Source: Blumeriella jaapii
Lineage: Eukaryota > Ascomycota > Leotiomycetes > Helotiales > Drepanopezizaceae
Assembly: GCA_009599575.1 (NCBI GenBank)
Contig: VWND01000013.1
Coordinates: 744,001-808,000 of the forward strand
Direction: 5' to 3'
DNA: 64,000 bases
The position numbers and the translations under genes were made by a program. The notes under the pieces are model-generated. The model was not told where the DNA came from and made no database searches. It was given only the letters and a program-made list of their open reading frames with translations. Position 1 is the first letter of the stretch; each line of letters begins with the position of its first letter. This document shows positions 24,133-35,896 of this stretch, piece after piece.

Positions 24133-24307
24133 GGGGAAGACGGGGTGGCGGGAGTATGGTTGGTACCTAGATGTAGGTAAGGTGGACGAAGGAATGCGAA
24201 TGGATTCATGTTGTGGGGGCCTTGTGCTCTATGCTCGTTTGTGTGCGCTTCGAGTTATTTGATCGGTGTTGACACCCTTTTCCCCTCTGGTTCTTGGAGA
24301 AATCTAT

Positions 24308-24425
24308 CTTAATCTCCCTCTCTCTCCCTCTCTCCCTCTCTCCCTCTCTCCCTCTCTCCCTCTCTCCCTCTCTCCCTCTCTCCCTCTCTCCCTCTCTCCT
24401 TCTCTCCCTCTCTCCCTCTCTCCAC
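24308..24425 (+). repeat. (CTCTCTCC)n microsatellite
   Basis: About fourteen near-perfect 8-base units lie about 180 bases downstream of the carB stop codon. Confidence 0.95.
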
Positions 24426-24659
24426 CCAACCCTTCCATCCCATCATCTCCGCTTCTCAAGCAAGTATCCCCAGCACGCACGCACCCGCGAAGCACAGCAC
24501 AGCGCAGCACAGAACCGAACCCTCCGTCGAAGGTGCCCGCTCGGAAAGCAGAAGTTACAGTGTTGTACGTGCTTAGCTCCCTGCTGAACCCCCCTACATC
24601 ATGCAGCGTCTCAAAGCTCCGGCTTCGAAATCGATCGACTTGTTTGTGAAAACACCGAC

Positions 24660-24707
24660 GGGAGGAGGAGGAGGAGGAGGAGGAGGAGGAGGGAGGAGGA
24701 GGAAGGG

Positions 24708-24735
<28 letters not shown>
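24660..24735 (+). repeat. (GGA)n tract and G23 homopolymer
   Basis: A run of GGA triplets is followed by 23 consecutive guanines (24711-24733). It resembles a G-quadruplex-forming tract and is likely to be unstable or hard to sequence. Confidence 0.9.
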
Positions 24736-24738
<3 letters not shown>

Positions 24739-25054
24739 GAAGCGGAAGCGGAAGAGGAAGCGGAAGAGGGGGAAGAAAAGGAGGAGGAAGAAGAAGTCTT
24801 CTTCTTCGAGATCAGAAAGTGCTCGCGCCGATCGAGTCTCCTTTTATTTATATATACATTTACATACATTTATACGTTTTTTTTTTATCCGGTTGCTGAA
24901 CTATACTATACTGTATCTCAGCAGGCAAAGAAAGTAGGAGCTAGCTGCATTCGGGTATGGCGAAGTGCTGTCTATCTATCTTATCTGTCTGCACCTTGGG
25001 TTTCGTTCAACGGGTGTTTGTTTTTTTGTTGGAAAGGGTTTTTTTTTCTTCTTT

Positions 25055-25216
25055 TCCTCTAATTTTCCTCTCATTTTGATCTCATTTTCCTCTCATTTTC
25101 CTCTCATTTCCTCTCATTTTCCTCTCATTTTCCTCTCATTTTCCTCTCATTTTCCTCTCATTTTTCCTCTCATTTTCCTCTCATTTTCCTCTCATTTTCC
25201 TCTCATTTTTCCTCTC
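25055..25216 (+). repeat. (TTTTCCTCTCA)n minisatellite
   Basis: Some fourteen copies of an 11-base unit with small length variants. Confidence 0.95.
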
Positions 25217-25357
25217 TAAGGTTTCTTTGTTACTCTGTGAATGTTATAATGCGATGTTTGGTTGCTTCGGTAAGCAGTGAAGATGAGGAGGGAGGTGTTG
25301 GGGCTTTCCAAAGTATCTTACTCACTCAGAGACCGGAAGGAGTGGTGGTTCGAAATA

Positions 25358-25418
25358 TCTCTGTCTCTCTGTCTCTCTGTCTCTCTGTCTCTCTGTCTCT
25401 CTGTCTCTCTGTCTCTTT
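25358..25418 (+). repeat. (CTGTCTCT)n microsatellite
   Basis: Seven to eight 8-base units. Confidence 0.93.
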
Positions 25419-25497
25419 TACTATGCACTGTATATAAAAGTAAACATGCGTATCTATATGTATGCATACCTTAGCTCGCGTAGACAAGCACCTCACC

Positions 25498-25537
25498 TCA
25501 CTCCACTCCACTCCATTCCATTCCATTCCATTCCACC
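25498..25537 (+). repeat. (CCATT/CCACT)n short repeat
   Basis: About eight 5-base units, ccactccactccattccatt and so on. Confidence 0.9.
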
Positions 25538-26136
25538 TCTCAAACACGTGATATCGATCGAGCCAAAGCTGAGGCTTGCGTGGGGTGCTGATGCTGGTGA
25601 GATGCATGTAAGGTATATATCGAGTGGGGGAGGGGGGAGGGGTGAGGGGGAGGTTTCATCCCCGGTTTCTCCTCTTTGGGATCGGTGGTGGTGGGTTGAG
25701 GAGCGTGGTTTGCTTGAGGATGGATGGGGAGGTGGGAGATGTGAAACGAGCGGGTGCTATTCTCGTGTCCCCCGGGATTTGGATGTGAATCAGTGGACGA
25801 CGAGGACGAGTTGGTGGGGTGGCGGAGGAAGGTCTAGCTCTGGTAGATATGTGTGTATGCACTGTAGGTCCCTTACGTACTGACTCTGTCGTTCTGGAAC
25901 AGCGAGAGAGAGAGAGAGGCATCTAGATGAAAAGTGAAAACAAAGATGCGATTTAACTAACGTCACCCAGTCCTACCACGAGAGAGAGAGCCAGAAGAAG
26001 CACGGTCTCGGCAAGAGCGGCACACAATCTGCTCTCCGAGACTAGGTGTACTGAATCCCACTCACGTCCCGTCACTGTTGCGATTCCGAGCCGGTCAGTG
26101 ACGACGACTATTCAGACTACATACCAACGGGCAACC

Positions 26137-28029
26137 TCATTCGCCACCCGTCTGGTCCGCGCCAATCGCTTCCAGAATCCGAGTCCACCTCGCGAGGAGT
26201 CTCTGCATCTCCTCGACGGGATTCCGTGCGTGGTTGAAAGCCAGAGTCACGGTGAGCTTGTCGAGGAAGGAGTGTGATCGAGCGGACCTTGTATCGGTTA
26301 GCGAGGATACCAAATCGGCCTTTTCGATGTCCGTGTACAACATCGGCACGGGAGAGAGAGGGGAGGGGGGACGTACACCGTCGCCCGATTCTGGTCCGTG
26401 GCCAACTGGTAGGACGCAAGCGTGAGGTGGAGATCGTCGAAGCCCGAGACGGGGAAGCTGGAATCCAGCTGCATGCTCCCCGGGGGGTCGGACACGAAGT
26501 ACAGATACGTTTGTGGTTTCGCGGGCGGAGCGCTACATGATTTACACATCGTCAGTCAGTGCGGCAAGATAGATTCTCGATAGGGTGGGTATTGCTTCCA
26601 TGCTGGCTCACTGGCTGCTGGCTGACCTTGTCGGTTTCTTGCTAGAGGCGACGAAGCCCGCAGCGAATCGCTGCCCCAGTACCCCAAGTCTTTGGTTCTG
26701 TCTCGTCGCAGCCAGCGACTCGTGGATGTGGGCTGCCGCCTTCCAGAAGCCGTCGGCCTGGTCGTCGAACAGGTGGCACGGGACCTCGGTGGGCGTGATG
26801 GCGACGGCGAGATTCACGTACGCGTTTTTGGCGCTGTAGCGGCATCATCCACCCGTTCCGCAGGTCGAAGCCGGGCATGTTGCTATACACGTCTTTGGGT
26901 CCCGGGTGGCTCTCCGTGGCTTCGTGGACGGCTTGGAAGAGTGCTGCTTCTAGGACGGAAGCGAGCTTCACCTATACGTCGATAACTTCGATTTAGTATA
27001 TTACCTCGATTCCCAAGTAGCGTAAGGAGGAGGGCGACTTCCAAGCAATCTTCATGACGAAACACTCCTGAGAAAAAAATCGAAAATCGGAACGTGCATG
27101 ACGAGCAGCTAACTTACTCCGCGTTTGCGGCTAGCCGCGAGCAACATGGGAAGGAACTCGACATTCCAAGTGTGAGAGACTAGCCGAGTTCCCCTGTTCT
27201 TCACGTCGGCAGGGCCGATGTCTGGTCGGTAAAGGGGCAGTCCGATGACTGTCTATCAACCAAGTCAGTATCAACATGCACACGGCAACAGGTCGTTGGA
27301 GGTACGCACCTTATCGCCGTCCGACTTGACATCTTTAGGTGGCAGTGTCGGCTCTTCCTCCTCAGCTTCCAACAGAGCATACGAAGCCGGGAGAAGCCTG
27401 GCGATCTCATCTCCCCAACTCAGATCCTCGGCCGCCATCAGAGGAGAGGCGAGCCGCGTGAGGAACTCGTTTAGGATCGAGCGGATGCCAGATCCGTCGA
27501 CAAGTGAATGGTGGACGTGCATCAGGACATCGAATGCCGTTAGCTCTCCCCTCTCTGCTTCATATGGCCGCACGACCAAGTAAAACAGACAGCAGTCTCT
27601 GCTCGGCGAGGGGAGCGTTGCGGTATCAGACAAACGATTTCGGAGCTTGAGCCACCCACCATCGTCTCTCACGACGGCCACCGTCCTTGCTGCCCAAGTC
27701 TCAACGTCCTCTCTCGTTTCGATGGGGTAAGTCGTCCTGGTACCATCGTCGGATACCCGGGCGGCTACGGTTGGGTATCGCCATCTGGTCTGAACAAAAG
27801 CTTGCTCTGCCCGCCTTTGCAGCTCTTGAACGTCGAACCTTGCACGTGATTGACCAGAGAGATTGACGCCTTGGAGGGAGATGGAGGCTCCCATGAAAGC
27901 GCAGTTCTGGCCGTGGAAATCGCGGTTGAGAATTGCGAACATCTGCTCGGAGTGGGTGAGGTCCCGGCTCATCGAGCGCGCGTCCTCGCTCGATTTCGAC
28001 CAGATGTATCGAGACTTGTCGTCCGCCAT
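26137..28029 (-). CDS. Condensation-domain-type acyltransferase, frameshifted as written
   Basis: Predicted about 501-residue stand-alone acyltransferase of the CoA-dependent/condensation superfamily. The catalytic HHxxxDG motif is present as HHSLVDG (173-179). Exons are 28029-27310, 27252-27118, 26971-26627, 26532-26377 and 26287-26137. The intron before exon 3 runs 27117-26972 with an ATACTAA branch. Inside exon 3, ...FDLRNGWMM and RYSAKNAYVNLAVAITPTEV are in different frames. One extra C at 26842 separates them, and removing it closes the gene exactly at 502 codons. Later segments (YFVSDPPGSMQLDS, SHSFLDKLTVTLAFNHAR) read cleanly. The substrate is unknown. Its nearness to the carotenoid genes is suggestive at most, since a 2-kb repeat-rich gap lies between and the genes converge. 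Confidence 0.78.
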
Positions 28030-28981
28030 TTGGGAGGTCGTGCTTTGTAGCGAGTACGACAGTGGCTAATCTATGGAGAAGTTAGTGATATACGATGTAA
28101 ATGGATGATCAGTAGAGGCATTGCTTCCATACTTAGATAGGTAGGTAAATTGGTAGATGTCGACGAGGAGGAGAATCCCCTACCAGATGATTGAGATGTG
28201 GGAGGACTCTCGTGTATATACAAGTTCAGCTGTAACAGAAGTCTGATATATCTAACCCCAGTCGGTGTATTTAGTAAGTGATACTATTTCTTTCTAATAC
28301 ATACGTGTAGGTGGGATGCAGTTAGAAGTGCCGAATCTAACGAACCGCCCCTTTGATATCCTGCTAGATACTATAGGTAAATATATAACGATAGGAGGTT
28401 CAGCAAAAGAATAGTCTTCAACATGGTATGAAACTTGTATGTTCTCTACCTCAGATGCGTAGAGCGAGACTTAGAATGTTGGAGGGACGCACGCCCTCGG
28501 CGCATAGTCACGTGACTTCAACGTGACCATGCCACGTCTGGGTCATTTCCACGCAAAATCAATCGTCTTTCTTACTTGACGCGAGAGATTCGCACTGCGA
28601 GACATTCAAGACAGTAGAATATCTCCATGCACAGATGCTGCTCAGCCCAGGCCTTCTTCGACCCGTACCTGTGTAATGCAGGTCCTTTCCCCCATCACGA
28701 GAGATACGTCCCGATATCACCAAGAGGCATCCGAATGCTTGCCGGCCCAGCTACCAACGTCGAGACAGCTTTGAATGCGGATTGTATCGCTGAAAACCTA
28801 CCCTCACGAACGAAGCTTGAATACGTCTCTGGAAGTCACTCGAGTGCTCACTGCGTTTGGGAGACGACTACAGCATCTAGATAAGATATTTGCTTTAGAA
28901 GAGATCCTACTGTCCCAGGCCCTGAGCTGCTTGTCTCCCTGCTATATACTGGAAGGACCCTGCTACGCAGAGCATGGCTAT
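28030..28981. other. Intergenic, acyltransferase promoter and transporter 3' side
   Basis: No gene is seen. AT-rich stretches (28.07-28.45 kb) upstream of the acyltransferase start contain short TAGGTA repeats. Open frames on the plus strand from 28.6 kb are shadows of the transporter's last exon or lack any motif. Confidence 0.6.
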
Positions 28982-31162
28982 CTACATCTTGAGCTCCTTG
29001 GACGCGGGCTGCGCGACGTGAGAGATCTCCTCGATCGTGTCCTCGTGTTTGTTGTCAACGCCGATATGGGCGTGATGGGCGTCTTCCACCTGCAGAAGAT
29101 CGGCTCCCTTCTCGGTGTGGTTTGCGCCGCCGAAGAGGACGTCAATCTCTTCCAGCGAGGTGCCCTTGGTTTCGGGGATGCAGAACCACACGAAGACCGC
29201 GAGGCTGGCGTTCATGGTCATGAAGAAGTAGAAGGATTTGAGTCCGCGGTTCTTGTAGAACGTGGGGAAGAACTGGTTGAAAATGGCCTGGGCGACGTTT
29301 TGCATCTGCGAGCACCTGTTCGGATGTGAGATGAGGGAGTGGGATGGATTTGGGGATGACTTACATGCCAACGGCTTGGGATCGAACGCTGGGAGGTAAC
29401 AAAGTCAGCATTTCTATTTGAAGTGATTCCAGGGGAACCAGAACGTCGACGAGACGGGAGGGGGGCTGCAAGTTCCCATGTAGACCGAAACCTGCTGACA
29501 GCGCCTCGAAGATAGTCAAAGCCACACTTGCAGAGCACTCACTTCATGGAAAAGATTTCAGAGGTCCAGATCCAGGTGGTGGCTCCCCATGAAGGCTTGT
29601 AGAAGAAGATGAACAAGAAAAGCATGGCGACGATAGCGATGCCGACCGGCTCAGACTTCCCTCCGTCAGGCGTGTTCGGTGTGTGCGATCCGATGAGCGG
29701 GACGATGAGCATACAGGTTCCCATACCGATAGCCCCCAGAATGAAGAGGAACTTTCTCCCGAATCGATCCACCGTCCAGGTTGCGTTGAGGGTGAAGATT
29801 ATACCCATCGACGCGTTCAAAGCGTTGATGAGGTTGATCTTATCGAGAGACGTCCAGACCTTCTTGTAGATGGTCGAGCTGTAACTGTTGAGCGTCCCTT
29901 GGCCGGTGAGCTTGGGTGTGGTTAGCATCTGTTTGGTACACGGTAGATTGGGTGTTCGGGTTACCTGCTGTCCGATGTTGATGACGAAGGCCAGAAGCAG
30001 GCGTTTTCGTATCGATGCGTCTTTCCACAGCGCCATGTATGAGCCAGAAATGACTTCTTTCTCAAACACGATGGCCTCTCGGATGGCAAGGATTTCATCT
30101 TCGACTTCTTGTTCATTTTCTCTCAGTCGAGTGAGAGACCGGCGGGCATCTTCTATACGATCGCCACGCTGTATGTACCATCTGTTCGAAAACGTTAGTC
30201 TCGCAAGATGAAAACCGTGGCCGAACATTGGGGATCAACTGACCTGGGACTTTCCGGCATGAATGGGAGTTGACAGATGATGATGATTGGTACCAGCATT
30301 TGGAAAATGACAACCATCTTCCAACTCCATTCGCCGAGCGTTGCCTTTTGCTTGCCAGTCGCGTAGTTGACCCAGTATGCAATGAAAGATCCTACGGAAT
30401 AGAATAGCTGCCAGAATGACACTGATCTACGTTAGGAGCTATACTAGCGATGGCAGAGAAAGGCCTGACTTACTAACTTTCCCACGGATTTCTGAAGGAG
30501 TGATCTCCCCAATGTAGACAGGGCCGGCAGCTAAGGTTTTGGTTAACACAGTCAACTTCAAGCCCGGCATAAACACTCACTCAGAGCCATTCCTTGCCCA
30601 ATTCCAATCAAGACTCGCCCGAAGATGAAGACACCAAGATAGTGGCGTGGTGCGAAGGTCTGGATGAAAGTCGCAATGACAGTTATGAAGCAACCGATAC
30701 CCATGCCCGCCCTTCTTCCGAGCCAATCTGCCTGAGTCGATTGTCAGAATTGTTTTTCATAGATGATTTCAAAATTGATTTCAGAGATGATTTCGAAGAT
30801 GATTTCAGAGATGATTTCAGAGATACTCTCAGGAAGAGAAAGTCTTTGGGCTAGCTAGCGGTAAGCGCGAGAAACGACTTACGAAAGGACCACCCAGGAA
30901 CCACCCGGCTACAATCGCACCGATTGAGTACGAAGTGTTGATCAGACCAAGCAAGTTGGTATCCTGTGAAACTCGTCAGCCGAAAATCCCAAAGTTCCTG
31001 GACACGGCTTACTGGGCTGTCAACGTCGAAGCTGTAGTAAGCGAGCCAGAGCTTGTTCGCCTGGACAGCATTGAAAACGGCAGCATCATATCCATAGAGA
31101 ACCATACAACATGATGCTGTCAAGGCAGCATACCAGTTGTAGACCCGGGTCTTGTGCACCAT
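28982..31162 (-). CDS. MFS sugar transporter (sugar porter family)
   Basis: Twelve-helix hexose/oligosaccharide:H+ symporter of the fungal sugar porter family, about 540 residues, plasma membrane. Spliced from nine exons. Conserved motifs are LYGYDAAVFN in helix 1, GGPF|ADWLGRR (split by intron 2), GRVLIGIGQG, PSEIRGK, PESPRWYIQRGD (split by an intron), GQQ|LTGQGTLNSYS and WTVDRFGRK. The last are FYKPSWGATTWIWTSEIFS and PETKGTSLEEIDVLFGG. Start chosen at MVHKTRVYNWYAAL, where family similarity begins. The frame is open further up to 31465 but that part is unlike the family. The tail has an acidic, His-rich end (DAHHAHIGVDNKHED). Substrate unknown; closest in style to fungal lactose/hexose permease-like proteins. 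No frame break is seen. Confidence 0.9.
30769..30832 (+). repeat. Tandem GATGATTTCAGA units inside a transporter intron
   Basis: About five diverged copies of a 12-15-base unit (gatgatttcagagat) lie within intron 2 of the sugar transporter, which is about 150 nt long. They add length to the intron without touching the splice sites. Confidence 0.8.
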
Positions 31163-32724
31163 TTTGAGAGGTTTCGTTTTGACAGCTTCGAGAAGAGAGG
31201 AAACAGGCTCTGGTCTCTCCCTTCGCGATTCGGAGTCGAAAACAGAAACAAGACGGAGCGCGACAAGAATCAAATGAGCGGTTAGCCCTCGTTTATCAGT
31301 TAAAAAAAATCCGTTTTCTCCCTCACGTACCCCAGACTCTGGTCTCCCCAAGTTGACCGATGCAAAGACTAAGCACCAATCCCGAGCTTTCAATAGAGAT
31401 AGGATAGTGCACCCTGGCTCTCCTAGACAGAAGCGTGGAGATTCCGTATGCACAGAGCAGCACAAAGACTTCTTGTTAGACGCATGATCTCGTGGGGAAG
31501 ACGGGACGGGAATCTGTGTTTAATTTTTCCACTAATCACAGCCCTCGATCTCCCTCTCCATTCGAAAGCAACGGCCTCGAGATCCGAATTACGCACCAAT
31601 CTGACCCCCAGCGACGGGATCGCATGCGAAGAACCCCCCAAGACTTCACATGTGAGCTAGAAAGCTTAATCATCGGCTTCGGATTCGTCGTGGGTCGGAG
31701 TGAACAGAACAATCACAATCAAGACGACGAGGCTTGACCACACGGGATAAAAACGTCCAAAAGATGCTTAGCAACAACGATCTTACGTGTACTGGCGATG
31801 CTATGAACGCGCCGAAGAGAGGGTTTTTAACGGAAACCGGATCTTGCATCACAGCTCTGGCTTCTTATAGCCTGAAAGTGTAAGCGGATATATCGTAGGG
31901 CAATGTCAATTGATCTCGTCTTCCTTGTCAGCTCTGGCAGAAGCCGTACCCCACAACACTTACTAACTAACCCCTCTAGAAATCGATTGTGACACCCATG
32001 TGTTTATGAACTCTCAATGAGATCTTAGATGCTCTATAAATTGCCTGCTGCTCTAGTCGCCGAAGCTGCGGTCAGATTTGGCCTCCAACATCTTTCCTCA
32101 AAGCTGTCAAGACACGGCTCTTCTTCCGTCTTATTCCTAATCGTACTCTGATCCTAGAATAGAGCCTCCCGTATTCAGAGACCATGCCATAAGGCGCTCC
32201 CTCGTCGCTCGAATTCTAGTCTTGCGGTGCCTTTGCCCTCTCCAATCGTAACTGAGCAGGTTTGAGACTCGGAAATGGTGGGTTGCTCAAGTGAAGAGCT
32301 CCCGAACAAAGTCGACGCTGCCAAAGATTGAGAAGAGGTTCCAACAGAACCTCCGACAGTACCGTAACCTTTTGGCCCAGCATCAGGAATGCGAATTTCC
32401 TGGTGTCCCAAACTTCTAAGTCGAATGTCTGGGTTTGCACATTCCGAGGGCACGAACTAGTTCATTGCCGGATGGCCTGGAAGCAGAAAGCCTCCTGGAG
32501 GAATTTGCTGCACACTCCGTGGAGAGAAATTCAAGGATTCATAAACAACATGCCACAAGTTCCTACAGGCGTCTCGAGCAACTTGTCAGTGCATAGAGGC
32601 AGGATCGGGATTTGTCCGATCGTGGCCATTCTTAGGTGGAAAGCGTAGTGCTCGTCTATACAGTAGATATAGGCGCTCGCGGAACAAAGCTTCAGATCCA
32701 TCTCACGATGATGATACATCTTTC
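31163..32724. other. Intergenic upstream of the sugar transporter
   Basis: The transporter promoter lies next to 31163. Nothing else recognisable is seen; short open frames on both strands lack motifs. Confidence 0.55.
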
Positions 32725-33415
32725 CCCTTACCATGCCGACGATTCTCCCGCCCGCGGCCTTGGAAAGCCATTTTTGATGACAGCCTTTGCGCGCAGTGGC
32801 GCTCGCGGAGCACGCATAGGCCTGTGGTACAGTAAATGTCTCGAGGCCGGGGAAAAGGCAGTTCGTGCACATCTGCCAACACATCTCCTCTCAAGCCTCG
32901 AGCCCAACCTCCGAGCCTATGCCTGCGACGTCACGTCCGAAGTACAAGTGAAGGATACATGGGGCCAATCGTCAAGGACCGCGGGCAGGTCAGTGTTGTG
33001 GCCACAGCTGCGGGCATCGTAGAGGACTTGGGGGGAGAGGGCTATCCTTTCCCATCACTAACGGAAGAAGTTCGACGTTATCGTGTAAAGAATGCTTTCT
33101 TTTGCCCCAAGAGGCCGACCAAGCCATTTGTTTCATTCTGGTCCCGAGCATGAGCTCAGAAGCAAGCTGCGTACAACGCGGCCAGTGGTCAAGGCATGAA
33201 AAGGTAGTGCTCATCCGGGGTCTCGTCGACCTTAGCCCAAAGCTGCAATTCCGTTCTTGAGGGGCCAAAAGTCGGTCATTCGAGGTATTGTTCGGACTAT
33301 CTGCATCAGCTTGCTTGCATTGATTGATCATTGACGAGCGCAGTGGGATCTTACGGCTTCCGAGTCAACTGTCTGTGTCCCGGATACATGAAAACCGACC
33401 TTCCAATAAACATTA
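32725..33415 (+). pseudogene. Decayed short-chain dehydrogenase/reductase
   Basis: Fragments of a classical SDR (sorbose/xylulose reductase-like) appear in order but in different frames. They are a nucleotide-binding part AFARSGARGARIGLWYSKC...AYACDVTSEVQVKDT (to about 32955), IVKDRGQVSVVATAAGI (about 32958-33010), SLTEEVRRYRVKNAFFC (about 33055-33105), an active-site helix remnant KQAAYNAASG (about 33160) and YGFRVNCLCPGYMKTDLP (about 33347-33400). Frameshifts and stops separate them and the glycine-rich start is gone. The gene is not functional as written. It ends against a GAAGG microsatellite. Confidence 0.72.
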
Positions 33416-33420
33416 TTGAG

Positions 33421-33468
33421 AGGAAAGGGAAGGGAAGGGAAGGGAAGGGAAGGGAAAGGAAAGGAAGT
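33421..33468 (+). repeat. (GGAAG)n microsatellite
   Basis: About nine 5-base units directly after the SDR remnant. Confidence 0.92.
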
Positions 33469-34397
33469 ACATACAATACACTTGTTGGCGAGCGAGCAGT
33501 GGAGAGATGCCCAATGCTGCCCATCATGCCCTGTGCGTACAGTACCATGAACGCATCCTCCTAACTTTATCTTCGATAAGTTGTGTCGAGTAGCTTTCTC
33601 AAGAGCCCCAGGCACTTCTTCCAAACTGCTTGAGTTTGGGACGCGCATCTTGGACCTCATTTTCCATTAGCGCGGCTATCAGCTTCCTGCCTTTGAGCTT
33701 TGTTCTGCCTTGCGTCGTCGGATTGGTTCGAATCAGGCACGGCTACACCCTGGATACAATTTCTTGTCTATGTAATGCGTCACATTCTATAAGTGAAGCC
33801 ATTCCCGTTCACTGTTTTGCTCTTTCACCTGACGACATCGTGCTTCGCTCATCTTATCACTTTCCATCTTACAACTTTCCAACTAACCACTTTCCATCTA
33901 ACCACTTTCCATCTTGTCACAGTCCATCTTCACCCCGCTGGATACCTAATCTTTTGTGCTGAACGCTCGAGCACGCTCCATATCCTTCTCCAGCGAAACT
34001 CAAACCATCCTTTTCGTCTCATCTTGACCTCTCAAGGACACAAATCGAGGTTTCACACCGACAAACACTCATAACAAAGTAGGAGTGCCGGACGAAAGCC
34101 CAGGCCGAGAGCAGCAGTTGTTGGCGGAGGAAGTCATGACAGAAGAACCAATAGGGAGAGGATGGTTGCGGATGTTATGTGATGGACAGCCAGTCAAGGT
34201 GATTCAGATCTGATGACGAGGACATCAAAGGGGCTGTCTCGTCCATGGGCTTCAATCTGTACGCGGGGGAGGAGAAGCTTGGGTTGGCCTTTACTTCTAG
34301 CTGTTCTGGGGAATCCACCCGGCGGCAAAGATTCACTTATCCGATGCATTTGGCTCTCCCAATTCACACAAGATCTTCAGTCCGCAAAGCGCGCCTT
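33469..34397. other. Intergenic between SDR remnant and 2OG oxygenase
   Basis: No gene is supported. A short repeat of (caactttccatctaac)n occurs at about 33868-33925. Confidence 0.55.
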
Positions 34398-35345
34398 TTA
34401 CCTTTTGACGCACAAGTCAGACCGAATGACCCATTTCTCGCCCTCCCGTACTTCTCTGCCTTCATGCTTAAACGTCGCGTTAGTGGCCTCTTCAAGCAGC
34501 ACATGGTGACGGTAGAACAGGCATACCAGCATACAGTCGTCGCCATGCTTGTGCAGCAGACACATGCCTGTCTCCAGCCCCACGACCACGGGCTGCTGGA
34601 CTGCATTCTTCTTCCCCCCGAACGTGATCTCATCGGGGTAAAAGACCGTCTCGCCACCTACACAGCCCGTCGTTGAGGATGTGAGGTAGAGCAACATAGT
34701 CCACGTCGTTTTCGCCGGCGTGGGCGTCGGTTTGGTCGCCAAGTTCAGCACGTTAGACTCGTCATCTAGAGCCGGACGTTAGACAAGATCCCAGTGACGA
34801 GAGGAGACGAAACATACAATGGCAGTCAAAGAACTGCCCTTTCGTATAGCGGTAGATTCGGATCGAGGGATTCAGCCCGATTACCTCGCCTCCCCTACGA
34901 GTCCCCGAGTCAGCCCTTCTGAGCCATGGCCATATCACGAGAGCAGAACGTGATACCACAACTCCCTCCTCTCCTCCTTCGTCAGCACGCCCTCCTCTAC
35001 CTCCTCACCCTCTTCATCATTCCCACAGACGATCTCCTTGAGACCCGTCTCCAGCCACAGCCGGTTGGCAAATGCCTCGTCGCACACCTGGAACCGGTCG
35101 TTGAATCTCAGCGCATCTCCTTTCTTCGGCCTTCCTGGCGTCGTGGTGAGCGGCAGCTTGCCCAGAAAGTCGACGTAGGTCTTGCACAGGGTCGATGTGA
35201 AGAAGTTCGATATCGTGACGATCTGAGAAGGGAGGACGGTGTGCAGTTGGAGGTCTGCGGAGGGGACGAGAGGTTTGAGAGGAGGCCAGGAGGGGGGAGG
35301 GGCTGGAAGAGAGGCTGTGGCTGTGGTTTTCTTCCTTGAGGGCAT
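34398..35345 (-). CDS. 2-oxoglutarate/Fe(II) oxygenase, prolyl 4-hydroxylase-like
   Basis: Predicted 257-residue dioxygenase of the prolyl 4-hydroxylase alpha-subunit-like (P4Hc) fold. Four exons are 35345-34957, 34894-34818, 34765-34527 and 34466-34398. Phases close at 258 codons. The HxD iron ligands are in HYDES, with codon CAT|TAT spanning intron 2. The distal iron histidine and the 2-oxoglutarate-binding basic residue lie in the final GDDCML|HEGREVREGEKWVIRSDL region. The N-terminus is basic (MPSRKKTT), with no signal peptide, so it is probably cytosolic or nuclear. A target such as a ribosomal protein or transcription factor is possible but not inferable here. Confidence 0.85.
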
Positions 35346-35896
35346 TGTGGAGGTGAATCAGTATTCGCTTGTGGAGGAATTTGTTTGTTGAAGAGATTCC
35401 GGGATGAAGCTTCAAGTCTACTACTGTATGTACTGTGCATGTACTTACTGTATGTACAGTAAGTACATACTGTACAGTGCAGTGCTGTAGAAGCCAAAAA
35501 ATAGTACGGTGGCCGAGTGGATCCTCTTGTTCCAAACCTCGCCGTCGTCCTTCTGCCAACGACAACAACAACAACCACCACCACCACCACCACCACCACA
35601 ACCACCACCACAACCACCACAACCACAAAAACCACCACCACCACCACCCCTCATCACGATTCTCATCGCGATAGTGTCACAACGTAGACCACTGTGTCGA
35701 GCCACGATGCCGTGTCTCAAGCTGAGACCGCAGGAGTGTACCTCCCGCCTTCTCTACATTCCTCTGCCCTCGCGATGAATGAACGGCGCGCATTGCCACG
35801 TCAGGGCATTAGTATAATCACGCCAGACCTCTCGTTCATCATGGGATTTTTTGCTGTTCTGAACATCTCTCGCCATAAGCAATCATCACACATAAG
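35346..35896. other. Divergent promoter region with ACC/CAA repeats
   Basis: Lies between the start codons of the oxygenase and the secreted protein. It has a dense TACTGTA/TGTACAGTA cluster at about 35422-35486 and a CAC/CAA repeat. Confidence 0.6.
35565..35648 (+). repeat. (CAA/CCA)n trinucleotide repeat
   Basis: About 26 triplets of caa, cca and cac, which read as poly-Val/Trp or poly-Pro/His in shadow open frames. Confidence 0.93.

Larger units (their letters stand above)
24133..26136. other. 2-kb intergenic region rich in simple repeats
   Basis: Holds the 3' sides of carB and of the acyltransferase gene, which converge here. No gene is supported. Five microsatellite or homopolymer tracts are listed separately. 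Confidence 0.7.

Noticed and set aside
26883..27118. Extra exon (GAGTGTTTCGTCATGAAG...) between exons 2 and 3 of the acyltransferase
   Set aside because: It would leave a 33-nt intron and insert unconserved residues. One 146-nt intron gives the family join SRKRG|VKLASVL with an ATACTAA branch site.
35503..35545. tRNA-like A box (GGTGGCCGAGTGG)
   Set aside because: No matching B box (GGTTCRANNCC) at the right distance and no acceptor-stem pairing, so it is not a tRNA gene.
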